Numbered from the stretch's first letter, positions 9,899 through 23,352 are shown. The stretch is 64,000 bases of DNA from Diplodia intermedia (GCA_021495925.1 JAKEKT010000010.1:62001-126000), one strand, 5' to 3'. Made by a program: numbers and translations. The notes: generated from the letters alone by a model not told the origin.

Positions 9899-12800
9899 TC
9901 ACTCCTCGGCCACGCTCTCGCCAAGCTTGAAGTTCTTGCTTGCCTTCTTGCCAATGTTGAGCATCGAGAACCTCTTCTTGACGTTTCCAGTCATGCGGTC
10001 GCTGATGCTCTGGCTTTGCGACGACTCGCTCCGGCTGGTCTTGGGCCGCTCTATGCTCATGCTCCGCTGGCTGGCCCCGGCGCTCGAGTCATTGGTCGTG
10101 GTTCCGTGGAGGAAGCTCAGCCGATGACTGAGCCCGCCTTGGCCATGGTCCTTGCTCCGGCTGCGAGGCGGTCCCACGTCCTCATCATTATCCGCATCAT
10201 CCCCGTTTACCACATACAGCTTCCTGCCCTCCATAAAAGGTTGCGATACTGAGCCGCGTTTGAGGAATGTGAGGCTGAGACGATGCTTCTCTTGGCGTGA
10301 GGCACGGGAGTCGGACACGGGCATCGTCGTGCTCTGCTTTAGCAGCTGCGGCTGCTGAGGTGTAGGGGTTGTCGATGCAGCGCGCGATTGCATGTTGATC
10401 CAAGATGATGTCTGCGAGTTCGGGAATAGCGAATGTCCACTAGCGAACAACGCCTCCAGTTCGTAGCCATAGGTTGTCTCAAAGCCTGTTGTGGAAAGTC
10501 AGATCAAAATCATCCGCCATGTGCGGGGAATGGTGGCCAACTTACGTGAAGAAAGGTCTGCTGCCGTGGCTTGCTGGGCAGGCCTCGTGTACGCTGCCAA
10601 GCAGCGCTTCACCGTCAAAGCGTGATCCATGAGAGCAACCTTGAGAGCATTCTCCATTTGGCTCAGTTGAACTGGCTCGGGCTCTTCGTCCTCGTCGATG
10701 ACAGACTCAGCCTGCTCAGGCTGTTGAGGGAGGAGCTCGCGATACCTGGCCACTGTTGCCGGCGAGTTCGAATCAACCGAGAGCATCAGAGCCTCAGTAA
10801 GTTGCTGCAGAGCAGAGTCCTCTCCACTGGTGACACGTTTCTCTAGCGAAGCCAGCTCGGCCGTCTTCCTAAGTGTACGCTCAAGAGCACTCTGAACGGG
10901 GCTGAGGTCAACTTGCTCGACGGTAATGATTTCACTCCTCCGGAGAATAGTGGGGAACGGTTCGGCAGTCGTGTAGATTGTCTTGCGAATAGTCTGCTCC
11001 TTGAGGCTTGTGTCGCTCACGTGGCGTCTGGAAGTCGTGGAGAACCTGCTTGGCCGCGAGAGCACGTAGTGCTCGCGGATCGCTTGGCCAACCTTCGGGC
11101 GCTGGTAAATTGGATGCGTCAAATCTTTCTGCGCGCTGACAGAATAGATCTGCAGATATTGACCTTCGACATCCTCCTCATTCGCACCGGTCGAAATCTG
11201 CGCAGAGGGATGCTGCTGTTGCAAGCGATCGGTGAAAGTGGCACGGCTGTCCGTCGGTGACCCCTCGAATATGAACTGCTTGTCCCTCAAAGAGACCGGG
11301 AAGCCCATGCCCTTATAGACGACCCGGAAGTAGCGTGGGATCTGGCGCTCGCCCTTGTTGATGCTCTCATAGACAGTGGCCATGGCGCGTTGCGTTCGTG
11401 CAAGCTTCGAGAATTCGAAGATGTTGGTCTCGTACTGAGTGGCAAGTTCTTGGTAAGCTTGGAGGGCATTGTTCCACGACATCCCCTCTTCGTAATGCTT
11501 GATCATCTCGAAGTACAGTTGCTCCTTTCTCTCGAATGCCGACTGCGAGGGGAAACCCGGGTGTTCCAGACCAGGGACCGTCATATTCGCATCCCACTCG
11601 TAGAGTTCAGCGTGGAGACGAAGTGCGAGACCGGCTTCTGTGTGATTACCCGCATCGGCTTGTATCTCAGCGAGCTGGTGCACGTATCGGATGTAGATGT
11701 CCTCTTTCTGCATGTCTTTAAGGAACTCCATCAGATGAAGCGTATCCATGATATGGAAGATCTCGCCTGAGTTTTCTCTGCCATGAACAGCAACCAAAAG
11801 GTCCAACAGTTCGTCGATAGTGCCAATTAGGTCCTTGACGGCGTTGAAGAGAGGGTCGTCCGGATCCTCGGCGAGAGGCTCGAAGAGGTCGATGAGTTCG
11901 CTGATGAACAGTTTCTGGAGGATGCTTTCCGTGATTTCCTTGGACTTGAAGAGATGGTCGAGGCAATCTATCATCTCTGCCTGTATCAGGGCCAGATCGG
12001 AGGAAAGGGTCCATTCGCTGATGATCATGGTCTGCAAGACCTGGATTGCAACACTGCGCAAGCCTTGATGGACACTCAGACAGAGCTCGACAATGGGCGC
12101 AACCAAGCCAGGAACGTATTGCACCTGATAACCACCCATCTTCTCGAGGCCATAGGCTTTACGCTCCTCGGGTGCCGTTTCCCAGCCAATGGTCTCCCAA
12201 CTTCTTCGCAGAAGCTCCGCGCCCAATTCACGGACGTCTCCAGCAATCTTCCAGACAGCGCGGCGCTTTTGCTCGGGGAACGTCTCCAAAGCCAGAGCGT
12301 CGCTGCCCACAAGCTTCAGCAGTGCATCGAAGAATGACCGCCACAGGTCGGTGTTGAAATCATCCGCCTCGTCAGGATCGGGGAGAAATGAGTCGACTAA
12401 GATACTGCACAACTTTTCCAATGCTTTCATCGTAGCTCGATGATGATAAATGTTCACACTTAGCCAAGAACTTGGAAACGCTTCGCCATCCAAAAACGAG
12501 AGATAAACTTGCAAGGTGTCAAACAAAAATGTGGCAAGCTCCGGTTTCGGTAGATCAGGGGTGATGTTGATGGGAAGATTCGTAATAGCTGCGAGAACTC
12601 CGAGTATCTCAACCAGCCCCTCATCAAACGCGGCTTCAGTCGTCGTGGGCTTCGAGGGGAATGGATAAGACGATGGGAAAAGGAGCGACAGAGTGTTCTT
12701 CTGAGACCTCGGAGTCGATGAAATTGCCATGTACGAGTCGACGAGTTTGGGTATGTATTCCGCGGCTTCTGGACCCAACTCATTGATCTGGGAAGCCACT

Positions 12801-15800
12801 ACTGAGCAGCACAGCCGTACTTGGTCCTTCCACTGGGGAGTGACAGCCACCGTCTTTCCCCAGTGCGGCGCTAACCAACGTACAGTGTTCTGGAGGAGTG
12901 TGGGCCGAGTCTCCGGATCCTTGAAGGCCTCAATCCTGGAGAATTGGAGAATGAGGATTAGCTTGTAGAGAATGAGCTTGCCTGAGGCCTCAAAGCAGGA
13001 ATCGATGAAACTGCTCGCAAGTTCAAGCACTTCTTTCGGCTCAAGGCACAAAGTCAGCTCCGGAAGCCATTGATGGATGTGTTGTACGAGCAGTGTCTTG
13101 GTGCCCACAAGAGCCGCGGCTGAATTGGACATTAGGTCTTCCAACGACTTGAAAATCTTCTGCATATCGTTGACGAAGTTCTCCTGGCGGTTGTTCATGC
13201 CAATACCCGCCTCCTTGTCTTGTTGTTGTTGCCGAGCCTTCATAATGAACTTGAAGATGTGTGCTCCAACCTTGAATGTGGCACGAAGTTTTCGAGAGCT
13301 GTCTGGGTTTGTGGGTTTCGACAGTAGACGGTTGAAGCTCCTGATCAGAGAGGCGGTGGCGAAGGGATAGTTGAACCGATTTTGAGCGTACTGATCAACG
13401 AGAGGAGAAAGGTTGAATCGGCGATCGTAGACGATGCCTAAGACCATGACCAAGGTGTTGAAAACAAGGTCCTCAACTTCGTCCGTTCCGGCGTATTCTA
13501 CCAGGACCTCAAACAGAGCGTCCAGTACCTCGGGCAAAAGTTTGACGATTTCGATCTCCGGAACGAACATAAACCTCCTCAGTAAATCAGAAATACCGTC
13601 AGAGTCGTCCTGCTCTCTCCATTTAAGGAGCTCGAGGAGGTATGGATCCTGGGAATACTTGGTGCTACACAAGTATGTCTTGACCCTCAAGGTGGCCATC
13701 GTGCCTGTTCCGGATTCATCCTTCTTTTGAGCATTCCAAGGGAGAGCCAAGTAAGCCCCGCGCCCAGAGATCATGCTGGAAGTATACTCATCGTATTTGT
13801 ACAGCGCCAAAGAGTGGTCGCCATCTCGCACGAAAGCATCATCCGTCCACAAAGGCATCCAGCAGAGCGCGAATGGGAAACCTGGCGCATCTGCCACACT
13901 CATTACGACATGGGATCCAGGGACATCTTCGGGGGCGATTGCGAAACGGATGGTGGTGTTCCAAGCCTCTCCCCGCTCGACTGCAGTAGTCCTCCAGGCC
14001 GTGTGTCCTGCACTGTTGCCTGATGGGTAAATGCAATTCTCGATCCTCTCGCCTGTCGACTTCCTAACTTCAAGAGTAAGTTGCAGATTTGCCATGTTGC
14101 TCGTCGTGCTCATCGTGACCGATCCGTTCCTCGGGTGCGAGAGGAAGCAATTCCGGGGCAGAAATGGCTCGCTCAACGTGAGATAAATATCGCTCCGTGG
14201 CTTTGTTGGCGCACCAGAAAATCCGATCTTTTTGCTCTGATTGACATTGTGAAGCAACGTCGGGGTTTTCTGAATCAAAGTCTCTGCATCTGCATGCGCA
14301 AAGCTCTTGACGTGGATCTGCAACCGGTTCATGAAGGGATATTGCTTGTATCTGCCAGTCACGCTCGGGTTAAGTTCCGGAATAAGTTCAGGCCAGGCAT
14401 CGCATTCTTCCGCGATCTCATCCAAAGGTTGGCTTGGTGTCCATAGCGTGACTTCCTGCTCGATTTCTTGCGGATCCTTTGCGAGGTTTTCCAGGTGCAA
14501 TACACCAATGGCGATGGCCCTCTTCACAGTCTTTCCGTCCTTAGGTGTTGTCGCGCGACCGTTTGATCCTTGGCCTTCGCTGGATGGCCTAGACACACTG
14601 GTGGTTGCCGCTTTCAATCCAGGGGGTTTCTCACCGGGGTCGGACTCCTTCCTCTTCGTCCCCCACATCAAGCTGCGCCTACCACCTTTGACACTAGCAG
14701 AGTGCTGAAGCCCGCCTGATGCTGGGCTCTGTGTGGTTTCGCGAGAGATAGTAGCAGCGCTTTGCGTAGGGGTAGACGTTCGGACGGCTTCGTTGGTGAG
14801 GACCTTGATGACCAGGTAGAGACTGGTCCCCGCCCCTGCGCCCTCTCCGAGGTCATGAGAGCTTAGATCGACAAAGAGGGATTTCATCTTTTCTTCAGCA
14901 ACAGCTGCGACAACAGCCTCCGGGCTATTCAAGTCCACGGAAAACACCTCAGACAAGGGGAATGCGGCTGAACCAGGGAGCTTGGCGCAGAGCGACATGC
15001 AAAGTGTTGTTGGATGCTTGATCTCGCCGGAGAAGTGTCGTAGAGTCACTGCAAGGTGGTGTAGAAGGTGTTCATCCATGGCCTGCACCGGTCGTTCGTC
15101 CAGCAAGCTCATCATGGATTGCAGGCGGGTCACCTCGATTGCCGAATCCTCGGATGTGAGTATCCGACCCTTCTGCGACGGGCTCCGTACAATGACCTCC
15201 CCCGACAATGTCTTGTTGCCGCTGACAAGATCCCAGACGGTGGCTTCTCGCACCGCTTCCAGCTCCTTTTTCGTGAGAACCTTATGTAAAAGCTGTCTCC
15301 GTGACGAGTCGAGCTTCTGAACCAACGTCGTCATTTTGTCCAGCGTTCCATATCGTCTTGCCAGCAAAAGCTCGTGGAGCTTTGTCGAATGCCACTCGCG
15401 CAGGCAAGATGCGATTTCGTCGACCAGCGGCTCCGACAGCGAGGTCGGCGTTTCGTCTCCTATTTTGAGCATCGGCACAGGGGCTGGTGGTCGGGGCGCG
15501 TTTGGATCTCTCGACGTCACCGAGACAGGCGAGAGGGGGAGGAAGAAGCCGGGCGAGTATTCCCCGTTTGCCTTGGACGAACCGTGGCGCAGCAGAACGC
15601 TCTCGCGCTTCTTGTCCGATGGTGTCAGGGCCAGACCGAGGTTGTTAGCAACAGCAGGCTGGCTCCTGCCCGTCGCAGGGCTTGTCGACGTGCTCTCGTC
15701 GGGGGTGATGACGCCGTTCACGGGTTGGTCAGAATCGCTCCCCTGACCCTCGCCGTTGAGCAGTCCCTGGAAGTAGTCTTTGGGCCGGTCGTCGGCTTCG

Positions 15801-16087
15801 GCGCTCGGCTTGCCCTCTCCCAGGACCTCGCGGACCTCTACGCAGCATCGCGGGAAGATTCCGGAGAAGACGCGGGCTTCGAGAGTCTGGCCCTTGGACG
15901 AGGTGAGGCCGGCGAGCAGCGAGGGCGGAGCGACGAGATATCCGCGGTACCAGGAACCATCCTTGCCGCCTTGTTCTATGATATACAGCTCGTCGCCGAT
16001 CTCAAGAGGCAGGTCGGCGGGCGAGGAGGGCTGAAAGGGAAATGTGCAGATTGCAAAAGCAATCCGCGGGAGGGGCCGCCAGGGCAT
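9899..16087 (-). CDS. DOCK-family guanine nucleotide exchange factor (SH3, DHR-1, DHR-2)
   Basis: Two exons: 16087-10546 and 10485-9899, giving 2042 residues. It is predicted to activate Rac/Cdc42-type GTPases at the plasma membrane and so guide polarised growth. The N-terminal SH3-like domain is at ~10-90 (LPLEIGDELYIIEQGG, GSWYRGYLVAPPS). DHR-1, the lipid-binding C2-like domain, is at ~575-760 (SDIYLTLSEPFLPRN). A long helical armadillo-like middle follows, then catalytic DHR-2 at ~1450-1800 (YFRVVYKGMGFP, KDLTHPIYQRP, LEKRVTSGED). The last ~190 residues are Ser/Arg-rich and basic, with RFSMLNIGKK near the end. The intron follows the first base of an Arg codon (CGC across the junction). The unspliced frame would add only a short non-family tail. 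The start at 16087 matches the MPWRPLPRIAF N-terminus usual for fungal DOCK proteins. Confidence 0.95.
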
Positions 16088-17129
16088 GGCGCAGTTGTGC
16101 GGCGCTATATAGGATAGCGAGAGAAGAATTGCATAACGCGCGATACAAGCGGTCCACGGAAGGCGAGCGGTCCGGGACGGAGAGGTATGGGGCCGCGCGT
16201 GTGCGTTGGAGGCCGCGCAGGAGGCAGCCGGCGGAGGAGGGCGAAGCGTGAGGGCGGAGGCGCGGAGGAGAGAGCGGCGACGCGACGGGAGGGAGAGAAC
16301 GGCTGGCCTTGCAGGCGTGAGGAGGACTGGCGAGCGGCGGAGGGATTGGAGGTCGGGAGCGACAGAAGCTCAGGTGGAGCGCGACGTGGTTGGTTCAGGA
16401 GCGTGAGGAGCGTCCTGGGATGCGCAGCGCCACGGACTTGCAGCTGGGGTGCGCGCTCCAGGGCCCTCTCAACGGCCCTGCGCCCCCGGCGCCAAGAGGC
16501 CCAGCTGAAGGCGCCGGCCTGCTGCTCGCCCAAGCACGTTGCGACGGCGGATCCGTCCCCAATTAAGATTATTTAACCATACAATTTCGTCCTCACCCAC
16601 GAGCTGCGCGGCGTGCCAGCGCCGCCTCGCTGGGCGCGGCCGAAGGGGGAGACCCTGAGGCACGCAGCCCGGCGACCTGGCTGTTGCTGCCACTGCCGGA
16701 TCAGCGCGCCAGCGTGAAACGCGTCCTCGCGCTCCACCGCCCACCACGTGTGCGAAATCTCGCTGTCCGCGATCGACATTGAGCGACGGAGCCAAGCCCA
16801 CTGCGCCAGGGGGCTCCAGAGACGCCTCCTTGACTCGAGTCGCCCCAGGCCGCGCGCGCCGGCTGCCCTCCGAGTGCGCCGTTTGCACCTTCGCCGCGGT
16901 GCACGGCCATGATCCCAGCCGCCGCTTTGCGCGAACCCGGGCGCTGGCGTCGCCTTCATTCCGCCCATTTCGCTTGTGCGCGCCTCCCGTGTCACTAGCC
17001 AGAGCACTCTTCATCTTCGAGTCAGGAGACAGCGTTCATTCGTGAGACTTCTATTGCCCTACTCTACTCTAGGCCCAAGTGTGCCGGGTATCATTAAAAT
17101 CCCTGCCGCGCGCATCCCTGCCTCGGGCT
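16088..17129. other. GC-rich intergenic region upstream of the DOCK gene
   Basis: 1.04 kb, strongly GC-rich and purine-rich on the plus strand near 16,190-16,400. It holds the DOCK promoter and the 3' end of the old yellow enzyme gene. Long frames here are composition artefacts. Confidence 0.55.
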
Positions 17130-18251
17130 CTACTGCTGGCTGCGCTCTGCCTCAAACTCCTTGGAGAACGGGTAATCGACGTATCCCTCGGGCGCCTTCG
17201 GCTTGTAGAAGGTGTCCCGGTCGTACGGCGTCAGCTCGAGCCCCTTCTTGATGCGGTACACGATGTCCGGCGTCGAGATGAAGTAGCGACCAAACACAGC
17301 GCCGACGTTGTAGTCCTTGTAGTCCTCGTCCACCAGCTTCCTGGCCGAGTCCGGCTTCAGCCCACCAGCGATCAGCACGGGCTTTTCCTGACCCCAAGCT
17401 TCCAGCGCAAAATCCAGACGGTCTGAAGCCTCGATGTCGGCGTTGCCAGAGATCCTGGACTCGACCAGGTGGATGTAGGCGAGGTCCAGCTCTTTCAGCC
17501 CCTTAATGATGTAGGTGAATTGAGGGATTGGGTTCTCCATGCGCATGCCCTGAAACGTACTCCACGGGCTCAACCTGATACCGGTCTTATCCGCTCCGAT
17601 GGCCTGCGAAACGGCCTTTGAAACCTCCAGCGCAAAACGGGCCCGGTTCTCCACACTGCCTCCCCACCGATCCGTTCTCTTGTTCGAGGTATCCTGGTTG
17701 AACTGGTCGATCAGGTAGCCGTTCGCGCCGTGGATCTCGACGCCGTCGAAGCCGGCCTTCTCCACGGCGTTCCTGGCGGCTTGGGCGTAATCCTGGATGT
17801 ACGACTCGATCTCCTCCTCGGTCAACGCACGCGGAGTGGGCGAGTTGTCGCTCATTGGCACTGCACTGGCGCTAACGAATTGGTCTTTCAGGCCATCCTT
17901 CTCGAGAACCTGAGGGTTCGCCGTCCGGCCAAGCGCCCAAAGCTGAAGCCAGATCTTCGAGCCCTTGGCATGAACCGCCTCGGTGACCTTCTTCCAGCCA
18001 GCGGCCTGCTCCTCGGTGTGGATGTGAGGAACGTTGGGGTAGCCGCCAGCGCGCGGCGAGATGATGGTAGCCTCGGTGAGGAGAAGGGTTCCCGGCACAC
18101 TGGCGCGCTGAGCGTAGTAGTCGGCCACTAGCGGCAACGGGACGTGGTTGTCATCGGCGCGGAATCGAGTAAGGGGGGCCATGGCAATGCGGTGCTCGAG
18201 TTGGGACGAGCCAACCTTGAAAGGCGTGAAGAGCTTGCTGTTGGCGGCCAT
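17130..18251 (-). CDS. Old yellow enzyme family NADH:flavin oxidoreductase
   Basis: Single exon, 373 residues, the usual length of the family. It is an FMN-dependent ene-reductase that uses NADPH to reduce activated C=C bonds of enones and nitro compounds; the natural substrate cannot be told. The (beta/alpha)8 signatures are all present: MAPLTRFRAD near the N-terminus (flavin-contacting Thr), the substrate-binding pair His174/Asn177 in HGANGYLIDQF with the nearby Tyr proton donor, TDRWGGS, and the phosphate-binding GAVFGRYFISTPDIV followed by YDRDTFY. No signal peptide or peroxisomal signal is seen, so it is probably cytosolic. Divergent from Argonaute across 1.2 kb. Paralogues occur in ergot-type clusters, but no partner genes are seen here, so a general detoxification role is more likely. 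Confidence 0.95.
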   Translation of the reverse strand: MAANSKLFTPFKVGSSQLEHRIAMAPLTRFRADDNHVPLPLVADYYAQRASVPGTLLLTEATIISPRAGGYPNVPHIHTEEQAAGWKKVTEAVHAKGSKIWLQLWALGRTANPQVLEKDGLKDQFVSASAVPMSDNSPTPRALTEEEIESYIQDYAQAARNAVEKAGFDGVEIHGANGYLIDQFNQDTSNKRTDRWGGSVENRARFALEVSKAVSQAIGADKTGIRLSPWSTFQGMRMENPIPQFTYIIKGLKELDLAYIHLVESRISGNADIEASDRLDFALEAWGQEKPVLIAGGLKPDSARKLVDEDYKDYNVGAVFGRYFISTPDIVYRIKKGLELTPYDRDTFYKPKAPEGYVDYPFSKEFEAERSQQ

Positions 18252-19476
18252 GGCGAAGATGGTGCGTGTTTGCGGGTGCGATTGGAGGAACGGGATGCTG
18301 GGGAAACGAGTCGGAGGAGCGACAGCCTGGCTTGAGGGGGTAGTGGTGGAAAGTGAATAAATACTTAGCCAAGAACAAGCTTATAAGGCGGCGACACGGC
18401 TTTGAAATCGTCGGCCTCGGAGGCTGATTGATAATACACATTGGTTCGACGCCATTCTACCCGCGGCACAACTCGGGACACTGACTCTCTGAGCGCATGC
18501 CGCGCCCAGGCAGCTAGAGGCGGCGCATCAACATAGAGTCTTCTCTGAGCGCGCCATGATACACAATGGCTTACCGAGAATGGAGAGTAATAGTCAGACA
18601 TGAGGTCGCTGGAAAATAATCGTAAGCCGAGGCGTTGTAGCAGCGGCAGGTCACGTCATCCCCCTGACCAGGATTCATGGCTCGGCATCGCAACTCGGCC
18701 CGCAACGCCACCCGAGCGTCTGCCTCCCACTACTGGCGATCCAGCCAACACGCTTTGTCCCGTCTCGAAGCCTCTCCTGCTCCGAGCATGTCTGGAACAA
18801 ACAGTCTGACCTTTTCCGCCAGTTCCGCCCAGCGCCAAGCAATGCTTCACGGCGCCAAGCCTCACCGCGTTTCTCGATATCATAGACATTGTCCATGCTC
18901 ATAACGTCTCTTGGTGGTTGCTGTCTCGCTTTGCCTCGAGGGGGCGCTCTAGCTCGACTGCATTTGCTGCAAATATCGCAATCAGTATGTTCACAACCAA
19001 GTTTGACATGACTTTGAATGCGATCCGGAGCTGTCGTCTACATAGCTCTCGGTAATTAACTCCTACAATATCATATTCAGTCGGTTGATTCTGCTTCATT
19101 ACCAACTCCGTCTTGCTCCCCTTTGCATTCCACCCTGGTTCCGTGCCAGTGGATGAAGGCCGCTGCCCACGGTGTCTTAGCAAGCATCAGCTGGAGCACT
19201 GCAAATTTCCACGGAGTAAGATCAAGAAGAGAGGATTCTGGGTTGTGACTACCAGCGCTGACGCGAAGGAGGAGAGAGAGACTTTGTGTCCCGCTACCGC
19301 GCAAATGTCGAAGGTAGGAGTCGCCCATCGCACCCGCCAAATCTGGCAGCGACGCGAACGAGGACCCTTAAAAGCACTCCCACCTCCGCTGCAACACAGT
19401 CCAACCCTGCACCACCACACCTGAAGAGTGACAGTAACTCTCACAATCCGCAAGTGCTGCTCAGCATCCAGCCAAG
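18252..19476. other. Divergent intergenic region, old yellow enzyme / Argonaute
   Basis: 1.2 kb containing both promoters. Short frames on either strand lack family similarity. I see no repeat or RNA gene. Confidence 0.55.
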
Positions 19477-22400
19477 ATGTTGCCCGACCCGTCTGGTGAA
19501 GGCTCAGGCGCACACTCAAGTTCGCAGTTAGCATACCGACCTGGCCAGGCGCGTCAGGAGCCCAATCAGACAGCCTTTCCTCCTCCGATTGGCCAACTTC
19601 CCAGCCCAAAGCGCGCCGCACCAACGTTCAACCTGAAAATCTTCAACGACACAACACAGCCTATTCCCAAGGTCGCTGCGGATGCCAATTCCAGGGAAAA
19701 TGTCCCGGATGAGTACGTCACCTCGAACAGTCTTCGTACGCACTATGGCTCCAGCGGTAAAGGCATCCGCGTTACTACCAACTACATCGAGGTCAAGAAA
19801 GCGCCCCCCAAGCTCTTCGCGTACACCGTGAGCATCCAGCTTGCCGAGAAGGCTCAGTCCACGCCGGCATCCAAAGAACAACCCCAGCGCCGTGGTGAGC
19901 TTAAGCGCGTCTTTGATAGCTTGAAGAATCGCTACCCTCTGCAATCGCGTACGGACTGGTATGTTGATCCTCGTCATTCTCCCAGCTGATCTTCACTCAT
20001 GATTGCCTCAGGTCAACGGACCTCATGAACATCTGGTCTGTCCATCGGCTATTCGACGGAGAAGAACTGATCCTGTCCAACGTGGCATACTTCAAGCAGA
20101 ACGGGCGCTTGACGTCCGTGCCTCGAGTCACTTTCAAGTTTGATGGTGAACTTGACCTGAGCCGGGGTCATCTCGATCTGATTGAGGCGAAGACGACCGC
20201 TGGTAGCACTGACGCAGGAATGAAAGCGAGGGCCCTCAATGGCATCGTTTCGAACTTCATGACTTTGTCAACCTCGACACCAATCACACAGGTCGGTGCG
20301 AACCGGTTCTTCCTCACAGATGCCTTCGAAGAACTGGGCCCGTTTATCACTCTTCGCGGATACTTTTCTTCCATCCGACCGGGGAATGACAGAATTCTGC
20401 TCAATGTCAACACCACAACTTCGGCATTCTTCAAGCCGATTCTCCTCTCCCAGTTCTTCCAAGCCATGCTGAAGCATGGCATGAAGGAATGGATGATCAA
20501 AGGCATGCTTAGAAAGCAGGTTGTCCGGATCACCTATGGCAGGTCTGTCGACCTCGATCGGGAAGAAGCTCGGAAGAAGCGGATTATGGGCTTCGGAGAC
20601 ACTCCGCAAAGACAGACTTTCCAGATTGGCAAAGAAAACAAGACCGTGTTCGATTACTTCAAAGGTACCTGAGATCCCTGCACATCCAACGAGCTTTTCG
20701 ATTGATACAGTCCCACAGATTCCCCAGGATGCCCCCTCAGATGCAACAGTACGATGCCCTGCGTCAACGTAGGCGGATCTCAACCGGGCAAGGAGCAGTG
20801 GATTCCAGCGGAGTTTTTGGAGATCGACTTCCCGCAGCTATACAAGGCAATCCTCCCATCAGTCTTTACCAACGATATGATGAAATTCGCCCTCCGCGGT
20901 CCGGCGGCAAACGCAAACCTGATCGTGAACGAGGGTCTAGTCCACCTTGGGATCAAGGACAGCACCACCACCTCTGATCAGAGCATTTCCAAGAAGCTGA
21001 ACCTGGAGGGCATTGGCTTTGACATCGACGACAAACTCATCGACATCGATGCACGTATCCTGGATAGCCCAAAGGTCCAGTACTCCGCCACCGAAGCCAT
21101 CGACAAAAAGGATCCCCGGTTAGTGACTCCTCGATCTGCGGCTTGGAATCTTGTGGACCCGCGGAAAAGAAAGCAGCCATTCGCAGCCTCGTCCACGCTT
21201 CCGAGGGTTGGTATCCTCACGCTGAGAAGTTCTCAGGCCAATCCGCGCCAGCTGGCCGAGGCGCTTAGTAAGGTTCTGATTGAGCATGGTGTCAAGGTTA
21301 TGAGCAAGTCGCCATGGAGCATGACCATCAGTCCGTCGCCAGACAAAGATGGCAGCTATGTGGCGTCGATGAAGGATGCCATTGCGAAAGTTGAGAAAGA
21401 GATGATGAACAATGGAATAACCATGGTCCTCCTTCCGCAACAGGACTTGGACCTGTATGCGGCCCTCAAGACGGTATGCGATGCAAAGGGCCTTCCGACA
21501 ATATGCTCCGCGGTAAACCCCAACAGGCTTCTCAATGAGCAAACCCTCTCAAACATTGCTCTGAAGTTCTCCCTGAAGACGGGGGGCCGACCGCACCAGA
21601 TTTCTGGTGGTCTCAGCCATGTTACTTCCGATACCATGATCATGGGTGCGGACGTCACACACCCAGCCGCAGATGCTCGCGCCCATTGCCCATCGGTAGC
21701 TGCAGCCGTGGGAAGCTTCGACGGTTTTGCTGTAAATTACACCGGATCTATGAGGCTGCAGAAGAATCGCCAAGAGGTCATCGAAGACATGAACGGAATG
21801 GCTACGGAACTGCTCAATATGTACGGACGCCATAACAAAAGGCTTCCATCTAGCATCGTGTACTACAGAGACGGTGTAAGCGAAGCGCAGTACGACTCTA
21901 TTCGTCAGTTGGAAGTCATGGCTATCGAGAAGGCTTGGATGGCTCTGAAGGAATCCGGCAAGCCTTCGACCGAACCAGCCGTGAAGATTACTTGCATGGT
22001 CGTGGGCAAGAGACATCACACCAGGTTCTTTCCCAAACGCCAATACGATGCGGATCAGTCGAACAACGTGAAGCCGGGCTTGGTGGTGGATTCGGTGATT
22101 ACTCACCCTTACTGCTTCGATTTCTTCCTTCAGTCGCACGCTGCGGTCAAGGGAACTGCCAGGAGCGCACATTACTTCTTGCTCCGCAACGACTTGAAGC
22201 TCGGCGCCGATGAGCTACAGAAATTGGTAAGACCTGTTTGTTGCACATACATCTGCCATGTTGCTGACAGGTGCCATTTTAGACTCATGATCTCTGCTAC
22301 ACGTATGGTGTCGCGACCAAGGGCATCTCCTACTGCGCCCCTGCGTATCTCGCAGACAAACTCTGCGACCGCGGAAGATGCTACATCCGCGACTGGCTCC

Positions 22401-22603
22401 TTGGCCGCCCCAGCTCATCCTTGACTATCCCATCGTACAGCAAGGATCTTGCGCCAACGGTCCAAGACTACGAGCGGGTATTGGCGAGGCGCTTGAACAT
22501 CTCCAAGCCTTTCAACAACTGGGAGACCGAAGATGGCGGAAAGTACAAGGGAAGGAAGAGCCCGTGGCATCCGAGCTTGGATTACAGGATGTTCTGGGTT
22601 TGA
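19477..22603 (+). CDS. Argonaute protein (PAZ-MID-PIWI), RNA-silencing effector
   Basis: Four exons: 19477-19958, 20012-20664, 20719-22226 and 22283-22603, giving 987 residues. It binds small RNAs and cleaves complementary transcripts in RNA silencing (QDE-2/Sms-2 type in other fungi). The domain order is a variable Gly/Pro/Gln-bearing N-terminus, the N domain (to ~200), the DUF1785 linker (MTLSTSTPITQVG nearby), PAZ (~290-420, YFKPI-like SAFFKPILLSQF, MPCVNVGG), MID, and PIWI (~600-960). The catalytic tetrad is complete: Asp690 (GADVTHP), Glu731 (RQEVIEDM), Asp763 (YRDGVSE) and His863 (SAHYFLL), so slicer activity is expected. The second intron's acceptor is uncertain: AG at 20718 or AG at 20727 both keep the frame and differ by three codons. 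The C-terminus YRMFWV is family-like. Confidence 0.95.
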
Positions 22604-23352
22604 TTCGGACGCAAGTGAGGATTGAAAGCATGGTTGATGACACGGCTTACGAAATAATGACGGTTCTCTTCTGATATCCCAGTCTTCGATTTGGAGGTTG
22701 TTGTTTTCGAGAGGTTCCGCGGTAGATTCATTCATTCTCCGAGGACCTCCCATAGGTCCGGATCTGGCCGGGAATTTTTGGGTTCGAGATCCTGCGCTTA
22801 TTCGAGCATCGATGCTCCGACTTCACTTGTCGTTCGACATCTTAGGTAGCTTTCGGGAATCATAGTCATGAGATTAACCCACGAGACATGCGCTTCGAGG
22901 CTGTGGGTGTTTATGCGCAGTCGACGCCTTCGCCGTCCGTCGGTACTTTTCAACTTTCACAAGCAAGACAGGTTTGCCAAAAATACCTGATACTTAGGGT
23001 CGGGGCTCACTTTGCAGTTTCAATGGGGCGTGGCCCCCATCGCCACGTCACTTGAATTCAAACCAATCCATATACTTTGTCACCAATACACAAAAGACTT
23101 TTGACTATGAACCCTGCCAGCTCGAGGCACACGTTTGCACCAAGATACCAAATCCCCCAACGTTCGGTTTTTTGTCCTTTTATCCTCCTCCGCTCCAATC
23201 CCCAAAACGCGTGGCTAGGCTACTTATCTTTTTCAAAAGCTCTAGCGACAATCGCTGATAACGTGACAAGATTTGCGCAATCCAAGCTGTCCGTCCAAGG
23301 CATGAGCCAGTCGACCATGCATCTCACACCGTCGACTCGGGTTCGGGTGCCC
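22604..23352. other. Convergent intergenic region, Argonaute / deuterolysin-like gene
   Basis: 749 bases between two stop codons, probably two 3' UTRs. Nothing recognised, including a rejected tRNA-like stretch near 22,780. Confidence 0.55.

Noticed and set aside
22760..22830. Possible tRNA T-arm (GGGTTCGAGATCC)
   Set aside because: The flanking bases do not form the five-base stem and no cloverleaf could be built.
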